Assembly: GCA_013213825.1 (NCBI GenBank)
Contig: JABSQA010000003.1
Coordinates: 1-64,000, forward strand
Length of the DNA: 64,000 nt
Direction of reading: 5' to 3'
Source of the DNA: Henriciella sp.
Lineage (GTDB): Bacteria; Pseudomonadota; Alphaproteobacteria; Caulobacterales; Hyphomonadaceae
This document shows, in pieces, positions 26,608-35,836 of this stretch. Within the stretch, counting starts at the first letter, position 1. The number at the start of each line of letters is the position of its first letter. Position numbers and translations under genes: made by a program. The notes below the pieces were generated by a model. It was given only the letters and a program-made list of their open reading frames with translations, made no database searches and had not been told where the DNA came from.

Positions 26608-27099
26608 GTGTTTGTCTCGACCTATGAGACATCGTTGGATAGCAAAGGACGGGGTTCTGTGCCCGCGGCTTTCCGTCATGCCTTGCAGGGTGGCGCGCGC
26701 ATTTTGCTGTATCCAGCTTTAGATGGCTCTCCTTGTTTAGAGGGCGGTGGTGATGCGCTGATGCAGCAGAACCAGGCCACGCTATTGCGGATGAGTCCTA
26801 ACACAACCGCGCGGAAAGTGTTCTTGAATCGCACGGTTTCGAAAGCCGTTGAACTAAAGCTTGATGATACGGGCCGGATTAAAATTCCCGAAAAACATCT
26901 CGCAATGGCAGGTATTCAAAAGGACCTGGTTTTCGTCGGCGCCATGGATCGCTTCTATCTGTGGGAGCCAGACCGCTACGCCGCTTATGATGCTGAAATG
27001 GAATCGCAGCTGGATGATGTGCAGGGCGATTTTGAAGGCTCGTTTAACGCCGCCTTCGCGGCGCCCGGTATTCGCGGTGTGGTCGGGGAGAGCGATTAA
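26608..27099 (+). CDS. mraZ: Transcriptional regulator MraZ
   Basis: MraZ is a DNA-binding AbrB-like protein that represses the dcw cluster through TGGGN repeats upstream of its own gene. Two SpoVT-AbrB-type repeats are visible: STYETSLDSKGRGSVPAAFR at the start and ELKLDDTGRIKIPEKHL near residue 85. I chose GTG 26608, which gives the family start (VFVSTYE) and follows GGGAG by six bases; the open frame runs back to 26491. Length is then 163 residues. Its stop overlaps rsmH by one base. Confidence 0.93.
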   Translation: MFVSTYETSLDSKGRGSVPAAFRHALQGGARILLYPALDGSPCLEGGGDALMQQNQATLLRMSPNTTARKVFLNRTVSKAVELKLDDTGRIKIPEKHLAMAGIQKDLVFVGAMDRFYLWEPDRYAAYDAEMESQLDDVQGDFEGSFNAAFAAPGIRGVVGESD

Positions 27100-28091
27100 T
27101 GAGCCATATTCCCGTCCTTCTGCCGGAAGTGATTGAGGCATTGGCGCCGCAAGATGGCGAATCCTATGTCGATGGCACGTTTGGTGGTGGCGGGTACGCC
27201 ATGCGCGTGCTCGAGGCCGCGAATTGCAAACTTTACGGCATCGATCGTGATTTCGACGCGATCAGTCGCGCCGAAGCCATGGCTGAGCAAGAACCACGTC
27301 TGACCCCTCTGCTCGGTCGCTTTGGTGATATGGATGCCTTGCTCTTGAGCCATGGCATCGAAAGTGTCGACGGCGTGATGCTGGATATCGGCGTTTCATC
27401 CTTTCAAATCGATCAGGGCGCGCGCGGTTTTTCCTTCATGCGGGATGGGCCGCTCGATATGCGCATGGGCCAGACCGGGCCGAGCGCCAAAGATGTCGTC
27501 AATCAAATGGCGGCGCAGGACCTCACCGCAATCTTCCGCCAGCTCGGTGAAGAACGCCAAGCCAAACGCATTGCCAATGTGATCGTTGCCCAACGAAAAG
27601 AAAAAGCGTTTGAGACCACCGCCGAGCTCGCAGATTGCGTTGAGCGCGCGGTTGGTGGGCGTCGCGGTAAGAAAACCCATCCGGCGACGCTGACCTTCCA
27701 GGCCATTCGCATGTATGTGAATGATGAGCTTGGTGAACTCGCCCGCGGCTTGGCGGCGGCTGAGAAACTCCTGCGTGCGGGTGGACGTCTTGTCGTGGTG
27801 ACCTTCCATTCGTTGGAAGACCGGCTGGTCAAGAATTTTATGCGCACCCGCTCCGGTGCCGTCAGCGGCGGTTCCCGCTACATGCCTGAGGTCAATAAAG
27901 GACCAGAGCCGAGCTTCGATCTCACCCGTCGCAAAGCGGTTGAGCCCAGCGAAGCGGAGACGTCTGTAAACCCGCGCGCACGGTCCGCCCGTTTGCGCGT
28001 GGTCACCCGGACGAAAGCGCCAGCCTGGGCGGAGCCCGTGGATACAGGCCTGCGTCTGCCACCGCTTAACGCATTGGAGGTGGCGTCATGA
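27099..28091 (+). CDS. rsmH: 16S rRNA (cytosine-1402 N4)-methyltransferase
   Basis: RsmH (formerly MraW) methylates C1402 of 16S rRNA with S-adenosylmethionine. The 330-residue protein opens with HIPVLLPEVIEAL and VDGTFGGGGYAMRVLE, the SAM-binding loop. Further family motifs are MLDIGVSSFQID, GARGFSFMRDGPLDMRM and VVTFHSLEDRLVKNFM. The C-terminus ends NPRARSARLRVVTR, also typical. It overlaps mraZ by one base and ftsL by four, so it is translated as part of the dcw operon. Confidence 0.97.
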   Translation: MSHIPVLLPEVIEALAPQDGESYVDGTFGGGGYAMRVLEAANCKLYGIDRDFDAISRAEAMAEQEPRLTPLLGRFGDMDALLLSHGIESVDGVMLDIGVSSFQIDQGARGFSFMRDGPLDMRMGQTGPSAKDVVNQMAAQDLTAIFRQLGEERQAKRIANVIVAQRKEKAFETTAELADCVERAVGGRRGKKTHPATLTFQAIRMYVNDELGELARGLAAAEKLLRAGGRLVVVTFHSLEDRLVKNFMRTRSGAVSGGSRYMPEVNKGPEPSFDLTRRKAVEPSEAETSVNPRARSARLRVVTRTKAPAWAEPVDTGLRLPPLNALEVAS

Positions 28092-28429
28092 GCAAACGCG
28101 CTTTCTTCTTTGGATTGGCCGTCGTGGCGCTGCTCATCTTTAGTCTCTACCGGGCCAAATATGGGGCTCAAGAGACGGTTGCTGAGATCGAGATGGTCGA
28201 GCAACAGATCGAGTTGGCGCAATCGGAACAAGCCGATCTCTTGGCTGAATTCGCGCACCGATCGCGTCAGGAATGGATTGAGGAGTTCGCCCGCCGTGAG
28301 CTGGGCATGGTGCCCGCCCGAGCGGAGCAATTCGTGCGAACGGTAGATTTAGACGGCCGTGTTGGCCCTCCCACGGAGCTGCCTGACGCGAGCGTGCAGA
28401 CAGATCGGGAGGCGCCGCGTGCGAACTGA
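28088..28429 (+). CDS. ftsL: Cell division protein FtsL
   Basis: A 113-residue bitopic membrane protein in the position of ftsL, between rsmH and ftsI. A transmembrane helix near residues 5-20 (FFFGLAVVALLIFSLYRAKY) is followed by a periplasmic leucine-zipper-like coiled coil (VAEIEMVEQQIELAQSEQADL) and a basic ARRELGMVPARAEQF segment, all as in FtsL. FtsL joins FtsB and FtsQ at the septum. Primary sequence is poorly conserved in this family, so position and topology carry the call. It overlaps rsmH by four bases and ftsI by eleven. Confidence 0.85.
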   Translation: MSKRAFFFGLAVVALLIFSLYRAKYGAQETVAEIEMVEQQIELAQSEQADLLAEFAHRSRQEWIEEFARRELGMVPARAEQFVRTVDLDGRVGPPTELPDASVQTDREAPRAN

Positions 28430-30083
28430 ATCTGGATCTGAAATCACCATGGGTGGCGGCGGTATGCGCACGCGCATCGTCTCCATCTGCTTGTTGGCAG
28501 TGTTTGGCGTGATCGGTGCCAAAGGCCTCATTGTGGCTTTAGAGGGCTCGGGTGCAGAGGCGAGAGTAGCAAGTGCCACCAGTCTGAAACCTGCGCCACG
28601 CCGCGCCGATATTGTTGATCGAAATGGCGATTTGTTGGCGACATCTGTGACGGCCTATTCCGTGTTTGCCGATCCCCGTGCCATCGGCGAACCTGAACTG
28701 ATTGCACAAGAATTGGCCCGCGTTCTGCCTGACTTGAATATCGAGACGATCACAGCCCGCCTGTCCAATAATGAGCGTGCCTTTGCCTGGATTGAACGCG
28801 GAATCACACCGCGCCAACGCCAGGCCGTGTTCGAGCTTGGTCTTGAGGGTATCGGCTTTCGCGAAGAGTCGCGCCGGGCCTATCCGCGCGGAACATTGGC
28901 GGGTCACGTCCTTGGCTTTGCTGGCGCTGATGGCCAGGGGCTCGGCGGGATTGAATTCGCCATGGATGACCGGCTGAGCGGCAATGAAGATCCGCTATTT
29001 TTGACCATAGATGCGAATGTCCAATTCAGTCTCGAAGCGGAGTTGGCTGCGGCGGTGGGTGAATATGAAGCGGAAGCTGGCGCTGGCATCGTCCTCGCTG
29101 CCCAATCGGGCGAAGTTCTCGGCATGGCGAGTTGGCCGCCTCTCGATCCGCACAAGGCGGCAGAGCTAAGCCGCGATGACCCAGCCTTGCTCGACCGGGC
29201 GAGCGGCGCAATCTATGAACTGGGTTCCGTATTCAAGCCGCTAACGGTCGCAGGCGCATTGGATGCTGGCGCGGTGCGACCGGGTGATCGGTTTGATGTA
29301 CGAGAGCCGCTGCGCATTCGCGGGCGTCAAATCCATGATGATCATCCAATTGTCGGGCGTCCAACACCGCGTGAGATTATCGCGGATAGTTCAAATATCG
29401 GCACCGTGAAAATCGCATGGCAAATGGGCTCGCGGCGTCAGCAAGAATTCTTTGGGTCGCTGGGTCTGTTTTCGCGTTCGCCGATCGAATTGGCGGGGAG
29501 TGCCCGTCCGCTTCTGCCAGAGCAGTTTGACGAATTGCATAGCGCGACCGCGAGCTACGGACATGGCATAGCGGTCTCGCCAATTGCTTTTACGAGCGCC
29601 TATGCCTCGCTTGCGAACGCCGGAGAGGTGATCGCGCCGACCTTGCTTTTGGCACCAGAGCGGAAGCGCAATCCGAAACGCGTCATGGCCGCCCCCACCG
29701 CTAATCTCGTCACCCGCATGCTGCGCGAGGCCGTCGTGGATGGCACCGGCGAACGCGCTGATGTAGGCGGCTATCGCGTCGCCGGTAAAACTGGAACGGC
29801 CGAAAAACCCATTCCTGGCGGCTATTCCGAGACCGAGAATATTTGCAGCTTCGCCGCCATTTTCCCAGCAGATAGCCCTGAATATGTCGTATTGATCGTG
29901 CTGGACTCTCCTAAGGCTGGAGCGGATCGTGGCCGGGCGGCGGCATGGAATGCAGCGCCCACGGCAGGTCGGGTGATTGAACGGATCGCACCCCTTTTAG
30001 GGGTCGAGCCAAGATTCGATGAGCCCGTGCCGAATGCCCCTCGTATCCGCTCCGTCGCAGATAGGAGAGGTACGACACTATGA
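28419..30083 (+). CDS. ftsI: Septal peptidoglycan transpeptidase FtsI (PBP3)
   Basis: FtsI is the class B penicillin-binding protein that cross-links septal peptidoglycan. An N-terminal membrane helix (about residues 18-36) is followed by a dimerisation domain (RADIVDRNGDLLATSV) and the transpeptidase domain. The active-site motifs are SVFK (in ELGSVFKPLT), SSN (in ADSSNIGTVK) and KTG (in VAGKTGTAEKP). GTG 28419 follows GGGAGG by six bases and was chosen over upstream codons in the same frame (to 28359) that lie inside ftsL. Length is 554 residues. It overlaps murE by four bases. Confidence 0.95.
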   Translation: MRTESGSEITMGGGGMRTRIVSICLLAVFGVIGAKGLIVALEGSGAEARVASATSLKPAPRRADIVDRNGDLLATSVTAYSVFADPRAIGEPELIAQELARVLPDLNIETITARLSNNERAFAWIERGITPRQRQAVFELGLEGIGFREESRRAYPRGTLAGHVLGFAGADGQGLGGIEFAMDDRLSGNEDPLFLTIDANVQFSLEAELAAAVGEYEAEAGAGIVLAAQSGEVLGMASWPPLDPHKAAELSRDDPALLDRASGAIYELGSVFKPLTVAGALDAGAVRPGDRFDVREPLRIRGRQIHDDHPIVGRPTPREIIADSSNIGTVKIAWQMGSRRQQEFFGSLGLFSRSPIELAGSARPLLPEQFDELHSATASYGHGIAVSPIAFTSAYASLANAGEVIAPTLLLAPERKRNPKRVMAAPTANLVTRMLREAVVDGTGERADVGGYRVAGKTGTAEKPIPGGYSETENICSFAAIFPADSPEYVVLIVLDSPKAGADRGRAAAWNAAPTAGRVIERIAPLLGVEPRFDEPVPNAPRIRSVADRRGTTL

Positions 30084-31522
30084 TTTTAAGGGAGCTCTTC
30101 CCAGATTATTCTGGGCCAGGCGCAGACGCTGAGATTACCGGAATTACAGCCGATAGCCGCCAAGTGCAGCCAGGTTTCGTGTTTGCTGCAATGCAGGGCG
30201 TTGCCGCGGATGGCCGAACCTTTATTCCCAGTGCGATTGAGGCGGGTGCCATTGCGGTGCTCGGAGAGAACCTGCCGGAAATTGCGGGCGCCGCAGCCGT
30301 GCAAGTGTCCAATGCGCGCTTGGCGCTGGCGCAAGCGGCGGCCAATTTTTATCCCGCGCAACCCCAACACATCGTTGCGATTACGGGCACCAACGGAAAG
30401 AGCTCAACTGTCGATTTCCTGCGCCAGATTTGGAGCAGCGCCGGTCTTGGCGCGGCCAGTATGGGTACGCTGGGGGCGATTGGTCCAAGCGGGAATATTG
30501 ATCTAGGGCATACGACACCGGATCCCGTGGCCATTCACGCGACTTTGCAAAAACTCGCTGAAGATGGCGTTTCGCACGCGGCGATGGAGGCGTCTTCACA
30601 TGGGCTGGCGCAATTCCGGCTGGATGCGGTGAACCTTTCGGCGGTGGCCTTTACCAACCTGACGCAAGACCATCTCGATTATCACAATACGATGGATGAG
30701 TACCGCGCGGCCAAACTGCGCCTATTTAGCGAATTGGCGCCGAAAGGCTGCCCGGCTGTCGTCAATGCCGATAGCGATCAACGTCTATTCTTTGAGGCCG
30801 CCGCGCAAGACGCTCGCCTGGATCTGATCTCGGTCGGATGGCGCGGCGTCGATCTGAAGATTGAAGAATTGATGCCAAAGGCCATTGGGCAGCGTATTTT
30901 CCTCGATTGGCGGGGCGAGAAGGCCGCAATCGATTTGCCGCTGATTGGTGAGTTCCAAGCTTTGAACGCATTGACCGCTGCCGGACTAGCACTGGCAGGC
31001 GGTTTGGACTTGCAGTCGGTTGCGACGGGCATGTCTATTCTAAAACCGGTAAAGGGTCGCTTGGAATTTGTTGGCGAGTCTAATGACGGTGCGGGCGTGT
31101 TCGTAGATTATGCGCATACGCCTGCAGGTTTGGATGTTCTCATTCGGGCTGCGCGTCCGCACACAGCGGGTCGTCTCGTCGTGGTCTTTGGGTGTGGCGG
31201 AGATCGCGATCGCGGGAAGCGGCCGCTTATGGGTGAAGTTGCGGCCAAACATGCGGACGTCGTGATTGTGACCGATGACAATCCACGCAGTGAAGATCCA
31301 GCAGCGATCCGTAAAGAGGTTCTGGTCGGCGTGCCGAATGGGATTGAAATTGGCGATCGTGGCAAGGCTATTGATCAAGCCATCGCGGATCTGAAAAAAG
31401 GCGATACGCTTCTGATCGCGGGCAAGGGTCATGAGACCGGTCAGATCATTGGTGACACCGTCGTACCATTTAGTGATCAAGAGGCGGCCCGCGCGGCGCT
31501 GGCGGGAGGCGCCCATGTTTAA
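30080..31522 (+). CDS. murE: UDP-MurNAc-tripeptide synthetase (meso-DAP adding) MurE
   Basis: MurE ligates the third stem-peptide residue to UDP-MurNAc-L-Ala-D-Glu. The 480-residue protein has the ATP loop ITGTNGKSSTVDFL near residue 105, the carbamylated-lysine region and the C-terminal domain. The motif DDNPRSEDP contains DNPR, which selects meso-diaminopimelate, as expected in a Gram-negative cell. It overlaps ftsI by four bases. The expected next gene, murF, is missing; instead 419 bases without a convincing gene separate it from mraY. Confidence 0.96.
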   Translation: MILRELFPDYSGPGADAEITGITADSRQVQPGFVFAAMQGVAADGRTFIPSAIEAGAIAVLGENLPEIAGAAAVQVSNARLALAQAAANFYPAQPQHIVAITGTNGKSSTVDFLRQIWSSAGLGAASMGTLGAIGPSGNIDLGHTTPDPVAIHATLQKLAEDGVSHAAMEASSHGLAQFRLDAVNLSAVAFTNLTQDHLDYHNTMDEYRAAKLRLFSELAPKGCPAVVNADSDQRLFFEAAAQDARLDLISVGWRGVDLKIEELMPKAIGQRIFLDWRGEKAAIDLPLIGEFQALNALTAAGLALAGGLDLQSVATGMSILKPVKGRLEFVGESNDGAGVFVDYAHTPAGLDVLIRAARPHTAGRLVVVFGCGGDRDRGKRPLMGEVAAKHADVVIVTDDNPRSEDPAAIRKEVLVGVPNGIEIGDRGKAIDQAIADLKKGDTLLIAGKGHETGQIIGDTVVPFSDQEAARAALAGGAHV

Positions 31523-31941
31523 GGCATCCGGCGTCCGTCAGACTTTTTTGCAGGACATGAGACTCTTCCGAGATTCATCCACAGATTTACGACCTGTCGG
31601 TTCAATAGGGCTGTCTGCCCTAGCGGCACCTTCGCGGCATTTTTCGCCTATTAGGCGAGAAGTTCGTTTGATCCCAATGGCTTGCATCCGCCGCGAGCGC
31701 GCATGTGGTTTTTATGTCCCTGTGGAAGCCCATGGAGAACGAATAGAGTCCGTTGGCGAGGTCAATCCCCAGCTGTCAAATTCTAACCGAAAAGACACGC
31801 ATAAAGACAACATCCCGCCCTTGTTTAATCGTGCGAATACCTGCCGAATACGGTCATTCGCAGACCAGCAGCGACAAAAGAGTGCTGCGGCAGACGATGG
31901 GTTGATGGACCGCGGCGCAGAATGTGCTGCAGGGGGTATTG
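31515..31941. other. Gap where murF is expected; structured, apparently non-coding
   Basis: After murE an ATG at 31515 has an excellent ribosome site (GGGAGG, then five bases) and opens a 145-codon frame to 31952. Its translation has no recognisable domain, is rich in Arg, Ser and Cys, and does not resemble MurF (about 450-480 residues). The DNA holds two perfect stem-loops (TAGGGC/GCCCTA at 31606-31622, TCGCCTA/TAGGCGA at 31644-31658), a DnaA-box-like TCATCCACA (31575-31583) and GANTC sites at 31572 and 31746. It may be a deletion scar that kept the murF start signal, or a promoter for mraY onward. Confidence 0.5.
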
Positions 31942-33135
31942 ATGTTATTTGAATTGCTGGCGACTGAAGAAGGGCCACTTCGACTTTTCAATTACCTGAC
32001 GTTCCGCACGGGACTGGCTTTGGTGACTTCGTTTTTGGTCACTGTGATCATTGGTGGCTGGTTGATTGACGTGCTTCGCGCGCGCCAAGGCAAAGGCCAA
32101 CCGATCCGTGATTTGTCGCTGGAAGCGCAAATGGCCAAGCAGGGCACCCCGACAATGGGCGGCTTTCTGATTTGGTTTGGGTTGATCCTTGGTACGCTTC
32201 TCTTTGCAGATCTAAGCAACCCATACATCTGGGTGGTTTTGGTCGTGTCTCTGTCTTACGCCTTTCTCGGTTTCCTGGATGATTATGCCAAGGTCACCAA
32301 GCAGAGCACCGATGGTGTTTCAGCGCGCTTGCGCCTTGGAACAGAGTTTCTCGTCGCCGCGGCCGCGGGCGCATTTATTATGGGCTTGCACGGCGCGCAT
32401 ACGCCACTCGGACATGCCGAATGGGGGGCGCTCAATCCGCTGGCGGAGTGGATTGCCGGGTTTGCTCCAGAAACATCGGTAGAGCGCAATGAGGCGTCGT
32501 TTTCGGGCGGCGTCGCCATCCCGTTCGTGAATGATTATTTCTATCCGCTCGGCGGCTTCTTCATTGTTTTCGCGTGTATTGTGATCGTTGGCTTTGCCAA
32601 TGCGGTGAACTTTACCGATGGCTTAGACGGTCTCGCCATCGTTCCGATCATGTTTACCGGCGCCGCGTTCGCATTGATCGCTTATCTTACGGGTAACTTT
32701 GTCTTCGCCGGATATCTCGGCATTCAATTCACGCCTGGCGCAGGTGAAATGGCAGTCCTGATGGGCGCAATGATGGGCGCTGGGATGGGCTTCCTTTGGT
32801 ACAATGCCTATCCCGCGAAAGTGTTTATGGGCGACACCGGATCGCTCGGTCTTGGCGGGCTGATCGGTGTGGTCGCGGTGGCGATTAAGCACGAGTTCGC
32901 GCTCGCGGTGATTGGCGGCCTATTTGTCCTCGAGGTGCTGTCCGTTGTCCTGCAAGTCAGCTGGTTCAAAATCACCCGTCGTCTGACGGGCGAAGGCAAG
33001 CGTATCTTCCTGATGGCGCCCTTGCATCACCATTTCCAGAAGAAGAATTGGCCCGAAACGCGCGTTGTCGTGCGGTTCTGGATACTCTCGCTCTTATTCG
33101 CCCTCGCGGGCCTTGCCACACTGAAGTTGAGGTAG
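31942..33135 (+). CDS. mraY: Phospho-MurNAc-pentapeptide transferase MraY
   Basis: MraY transfers phospho-MurNAc-pentapeptide to undecaprenyl phosphate, making lipid I, in the inner membrane. The 397-residue protein has about ten hydrophobic segments. Catalytic motifs are FLDDYAK (the Asp pair), [13 protein letters not shown], and the magnesium and uridine site [15 protein letters not shown]; the MAPLHHHF tail motif is present. ATG 31942 follows AGGGGG by five bases and was preferred to 31924. Its substrate needs MurF, which is not in this cluster. Confidence 0.96.
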   Translation: MLFELLATEEGPLRLFNYLTFRTGLALVTSFLVTVIIGGWLIDVLRARQGKGQPIRDLSLEAQMAKQGTPTMGGFLIWFGLILGTLLFADLSNPYIWVVLVVSLSYAFLGFLDDYAKVTKQSTDGVSARLRLGTEFLVAAAAGAFIMGLHGAHTPLGHAEWGALNPLAEWIAGFAPETSVERNEASFSGGVAIPFVNDYFYPLGGFFIVFACIVIVGFANAVNFTDGLDGLAIVPIMFTGAAFALIAYLTGNFVFAGYLGIQFTPGAGEMAVLMGAMMGAGMGFLWYNAYPAKVFMGDTGSLGLGGLIGVVAVAIKHEFALAVIGGLFVLEVLSVVLQVSWFKITRRLTGEGKRIFLMAPLHHHFQKKNWPETRVVVRFWILSLLFALAGLATLKLR

Positions 33136-33145
33136 CGCCCATCTT

Positions 33146-34567
33146 ATGATCCCGATCACCGAATATGCAGGGCGCGATGTCGCCGTCTACGGCCTCGGCC
33201 GCACCGGGTTGGCCGCGGCCAAAGCCCTGGCGGCGGGCGGTGCGCGCGTGCATGCATGGGATGATGGGGAAGCGGCGCGATTGAAAGCGGAATCTGAAGG
33301 GGTTGCCGTCAGCGATATCAATAAACGCGACTGGCAAAAATTCGCAGCTTTAGTCCTATCGCCCGGCATTCCGTACAAATTCCCTCAGCCGCATCGCCTG
33401 GTGCGAATGGCGGAGATGATGAATGTCCCGGTTGTCGGTGATATGGAATTGTTTGCCCGAGCCGTGCAGGCTTTGCCGGAAAAAGGGCGTCCAAAAATTG
33501 TTGGCATTACCGGCACGAATGGAAAGTCGACAACCACAGCCCTGATCGGCCACATCCTGCGCGAAGCCGGACGTGACGTCCGCATTGGCGGGAATATCGG
33601 CACTGGCGTACTGGACATGGCACCCCTCAATGCCAACGCGATTTACGTTCTGGAGCTGTCGTCTTACCAGCTCGACCTGGTGGATAGTCTGCGCTGTGAC
33701 GTCTCAGTATTCTTGAACATTTCGCCTGACCACTTGGATCGGCATGGCGGGATGGACGGCTATGTCGATGCCAAAAAGCGCATTTTTGCCAATCAGCGTC
33801 CACGCGATGTCGCGGTGATCGGAATCGATGACCCATACACGCAAGCCATTGCCATGAGCCGTTTGCGGCCTGGGGATGCTCGGGTTGTTCAAATCAGCTC
33901 AGAATTCGGTTTGGCGCGCGGGGTGAGCGCTGTAGATGGCCATCTTTATGACAGCACAGGCGGGCAGGCCATTCGCGTCGGTGATTTGGCCGAGGCCGAG
34001 GCGCTACCCGGGCGACATAATTTCCAAAACGCTGCGGCTGCCTATGCGACTTGCCAAGCGCTCGGTGTTGCACCGGGCCGCATCATGGCGGCGATCCAAT
34101 CCTTCCCGGGCTTAGAGCACCGTATGGAACGCGCCGGTGAGGTTGAAGGCGTTCGCTTTGTTAATGATAGCAAAGCCACCAATGCCCAAGCCGCAGAACA
34201 AGCGCTGAAGACCTGGCCGAAAGTCCATTGGATTGTCGGCGGCGTCGCTAAAGCGGAAGGCATTGCACCCCTCGAGCCTTGGTTTGACCGGGTTGAGAAA
34301 GCCTATCTGATTGGCGAAAGCGAAGCGGCATTTGCGAAGACTCTGAAAGGCAAAGTTGAGGTGGTCAGCTGCGGCACGCTCGAAGCTGCAACGCAAGCCG
34401 CCTTTGATGCCGCAAAGGCGTCAGGCGAGGCCAATCCCATTGTTCTTCTCTCTCCCGCGTGTGCAAGTTTTGATCAGTTTAAAGATTTCGAAGCACGTGG
34501 TGATGCATTCAAGGACTTCGTGCGCAGGCTCGCCGCGCAAGTCGAACCGCAAAAGGAAGCTGTATAG
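33146..34567 (+). CDS. murD: UDP-MurNAc-L-alanine:D-glutamate ligase MurD
   Basis: MurD adds D-glutamate to UDP-MurNAc-L-Ala in the cytoplasm. The 473-residue protein has an N-terminal UDP-binding domain (VAVYGLGRTGLAAAKAL), the ATP loop GITGTNGKSTTTALIGHI near residue 115, and NISPDHLDRHGG. The C-terminal domain carries NDSKATN and LLSPACASFDQF, typical of MurD. It starts 10 bases after mraY and ends 9 bases before ftsW, in keeping with a shared transcript. Confidence 0.96.
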   Translation: MIPITEYAGRDVAVYGLGRTGLAAAKALAAGGARVHAWDDGEAARLKAESEGVAVSDINKRDWQKFAALVLSPGIPYKFPQPHRLVRMAEMMNVPVVGDMELFARAVQALPEKGRPKIVGITGTNGKSTTTALIGHILREAGRDVRIGGNIGTGVLDMAPLNANAIYVLELSSYQLDLVDSLRCDVSVFLNISPDHLDRHGGMDGYVDAKKRIFANQRPRDVAVIGIDDPYTQAIAMSRLRPGDARVVQISSEFGLARGVSAVDGHLYDSTGGQAIRVGDLAEAEALPGRHNFQNAAAAYATCQALGVAPGRIMAAIQSFPGLEHRMERAGEVEGVRFVNDSKATNAQAAEQALKTWPKVHWIVGGVAKAEGIAPLEPWFDRVEKAYLIGESEAAFAKTLKGKVEVVSCGTLEAATQAAFDAAKASGEANPIVLLSPACASFDQFKDFEARGDAFKDFVRRLAAQVEPQKEAV

Positions 34568-34576
34568 GAGCGCGTC

Positions 34577-35701
34577 ATGGTCGAAGTTGCCCTCCGCCCC
34601 CGGTCTGCAACGGGGCGTCTGCTAGAGTGGCAACGCGGCTTAGACTGGCCGATTTTGATGTCGGCGGTGCTCTTATTGTGCGCAGGATTACTCTTATCCT
34701 TAGCCGCGGGACCACCGGCGGCGGAGCGGCTTGGCTATTCGGACAGTTTCTTCTTCGTCAAACGGCACGCCATGTTCGTCGGTGCCGCTGTAACCGTCAT
34801 GGTTGGTGTAAGCGTGCTGGAGCGCGTTTGGGCGCGCCGATTAGCGGCCTTGGTGTTTGTCGGGTCGCTGGCTTTGCTCGCTTTTATTTTGGTGTCTGGC
34901 TACGAAGCCAAGGGCGCACAGCGATGGATTCGGTTTGGCGGGTTTAGCTTGCAGCCATCGGAATTCGCAAAACCCGCCTTGATTGTTCTCACTGGCTGGT
35001 TGCTGGCGCAGCGCCAAATCTATCCGAAAGGCCCTTGGGCAGCGATCACCTTGGTCTTTTTTTGCGTGACGCTTGGCTTCTTATTGTTGCAACCAGACGT
35101 TGGTCAGTCCGCGCTGCTTGCTGCCGCATTTGTGATCACGTTTTTCGTTTCTGGTTTGCCGTGGCGGTGGGCTGCCATTTTTGCCGGCGGCGGCGCGGCT
35201 TTGTCAGGCCTGCTGTATGCGACCCTGCCGCATGTCCGGTTTCGGGTGAACTCATTCATCAACCCGACGGAGTATGACACGTACCAAATCGACAAAGCCT
35301 CTGAAGCGATTGCCCGTGGAGGGCTGTTCGGGGTCGGCCCTGGCGAAGGGACCATCAAGACCGCATTGCCGGATGCGCACACAGATTTCATCTATGCCGT
35401 CATGGGCGAAGAGTTTGGCTATGTCGCAGCTGTGGGATTGATCTTTGTTTTCGGCTTTATCGTCTGGAAGGGCCTGCGTGCTGCGGCGCGACTGTATGAT
35501 CCATATCCCCGCGCCGCCGCGACCGGATTATTTGCGCTTTTTGGTCTTCAGGCCGCCACAAATATCGCCGTAAATGTCAGTCTGATCCCGCCTAAGGGGA
35601 TGACCTTGCCGTTCATCTCTTATGGGGGGTCTTCAATGATTGGCACCGCGCTGACCTTGGGCTTGGCGTTGGCGCTCATTCGACGCGGACAAGTGAGATA
35701 G
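34577..35701 (+). CDS. ftsW: Septal peptidoglycan glycosyltransferase FtsW
   Basis: FtsW is a SEDS-family integral membrane enzyme that polymerises lipid II at the septum with FtsI. The 374-residue protein has about ten transmembrane segments. Typical motifs are GAQRWIRFGGFSLQPSEFAK (the QPSE region), LLQPDVGQSALL with the catalytic-type Asp, a DAHTDFIYAVMGEEFG loop, and LPFISYGGSSM near the end. GGAG lies six bases before the ATG. A palindromic repeat, not a gene, separates it from murG. Confidence 0.95.
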   Translation: MVEVALRPRSATGRLLEWQRGLDWPILMSAVLLLCAGLLLSLAAGPPAAERLGYSDSFFFVKRHAMFVGAAVTVMVGVSVLERVWARRLAALVFVGSLALLAFILVSGYEAKGAQRWIRFGGFSLQPSEFAKPALIVLTGWLLAQRQIYPKGPWAAITLVFFCVTLGFLLLQPDVGQSALLAAAFVITFFVSGLPWRWAAIFAGGGAALSGLLYATLPHVRFRVNSFINPTEYDTYQIDKASEAIARGGLFGVGPGEGTIKTALPDAHTDFIYAVMGEEFGYVAAVGLIFVFGFIVWKGLRAAARLYDPYPRAAATGLFALFGLQAATNIAVNVSLIPPKGMTLPFISYGGSSMIGTALTLGLALALIRRGQVR

Positions 35702-35741
35702 GTATCCGGAGCGTATGGTTCATCAGATCACAAAAAGTAGC

Positions 35742-35816
35742 CTCATCCTGAGCGAAGTCGAAGGACGAGGCGGGCTACAGGAGCACAAATCATCCTTCGA
35801 CTTCGCTCAGGATGAG
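35742..35816. repeat. Long imperfect palindromic repeat inside the dcw cluster
   Basis: Two arms of about 26 bases (35742-35769 and 35790-35816) are reverse complements with one mismatch, separated by about 20 bases. Each contains CCTGAGCGAAGTCGAAGG or its complement. This word belongs to a widespread intergenic repeat of alphaproteobacteria and other Proteobacteria. It would form a strong RNA hairpin between ftsW and murG and could affect read-through or RNA stability. Confidence 0.85.
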
Positions 35817-35836
35817 CGCTGCGCATGGGGTAAATT

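Noticed and set aside
31515-31952. 145-codon frame with a good ribosome site after murE, considered as a real gene
   Set aside because: The translation looks random, it overlaps the mraY start, and the DNA contains perfect stem-loops. It is kept only as a gap feature.
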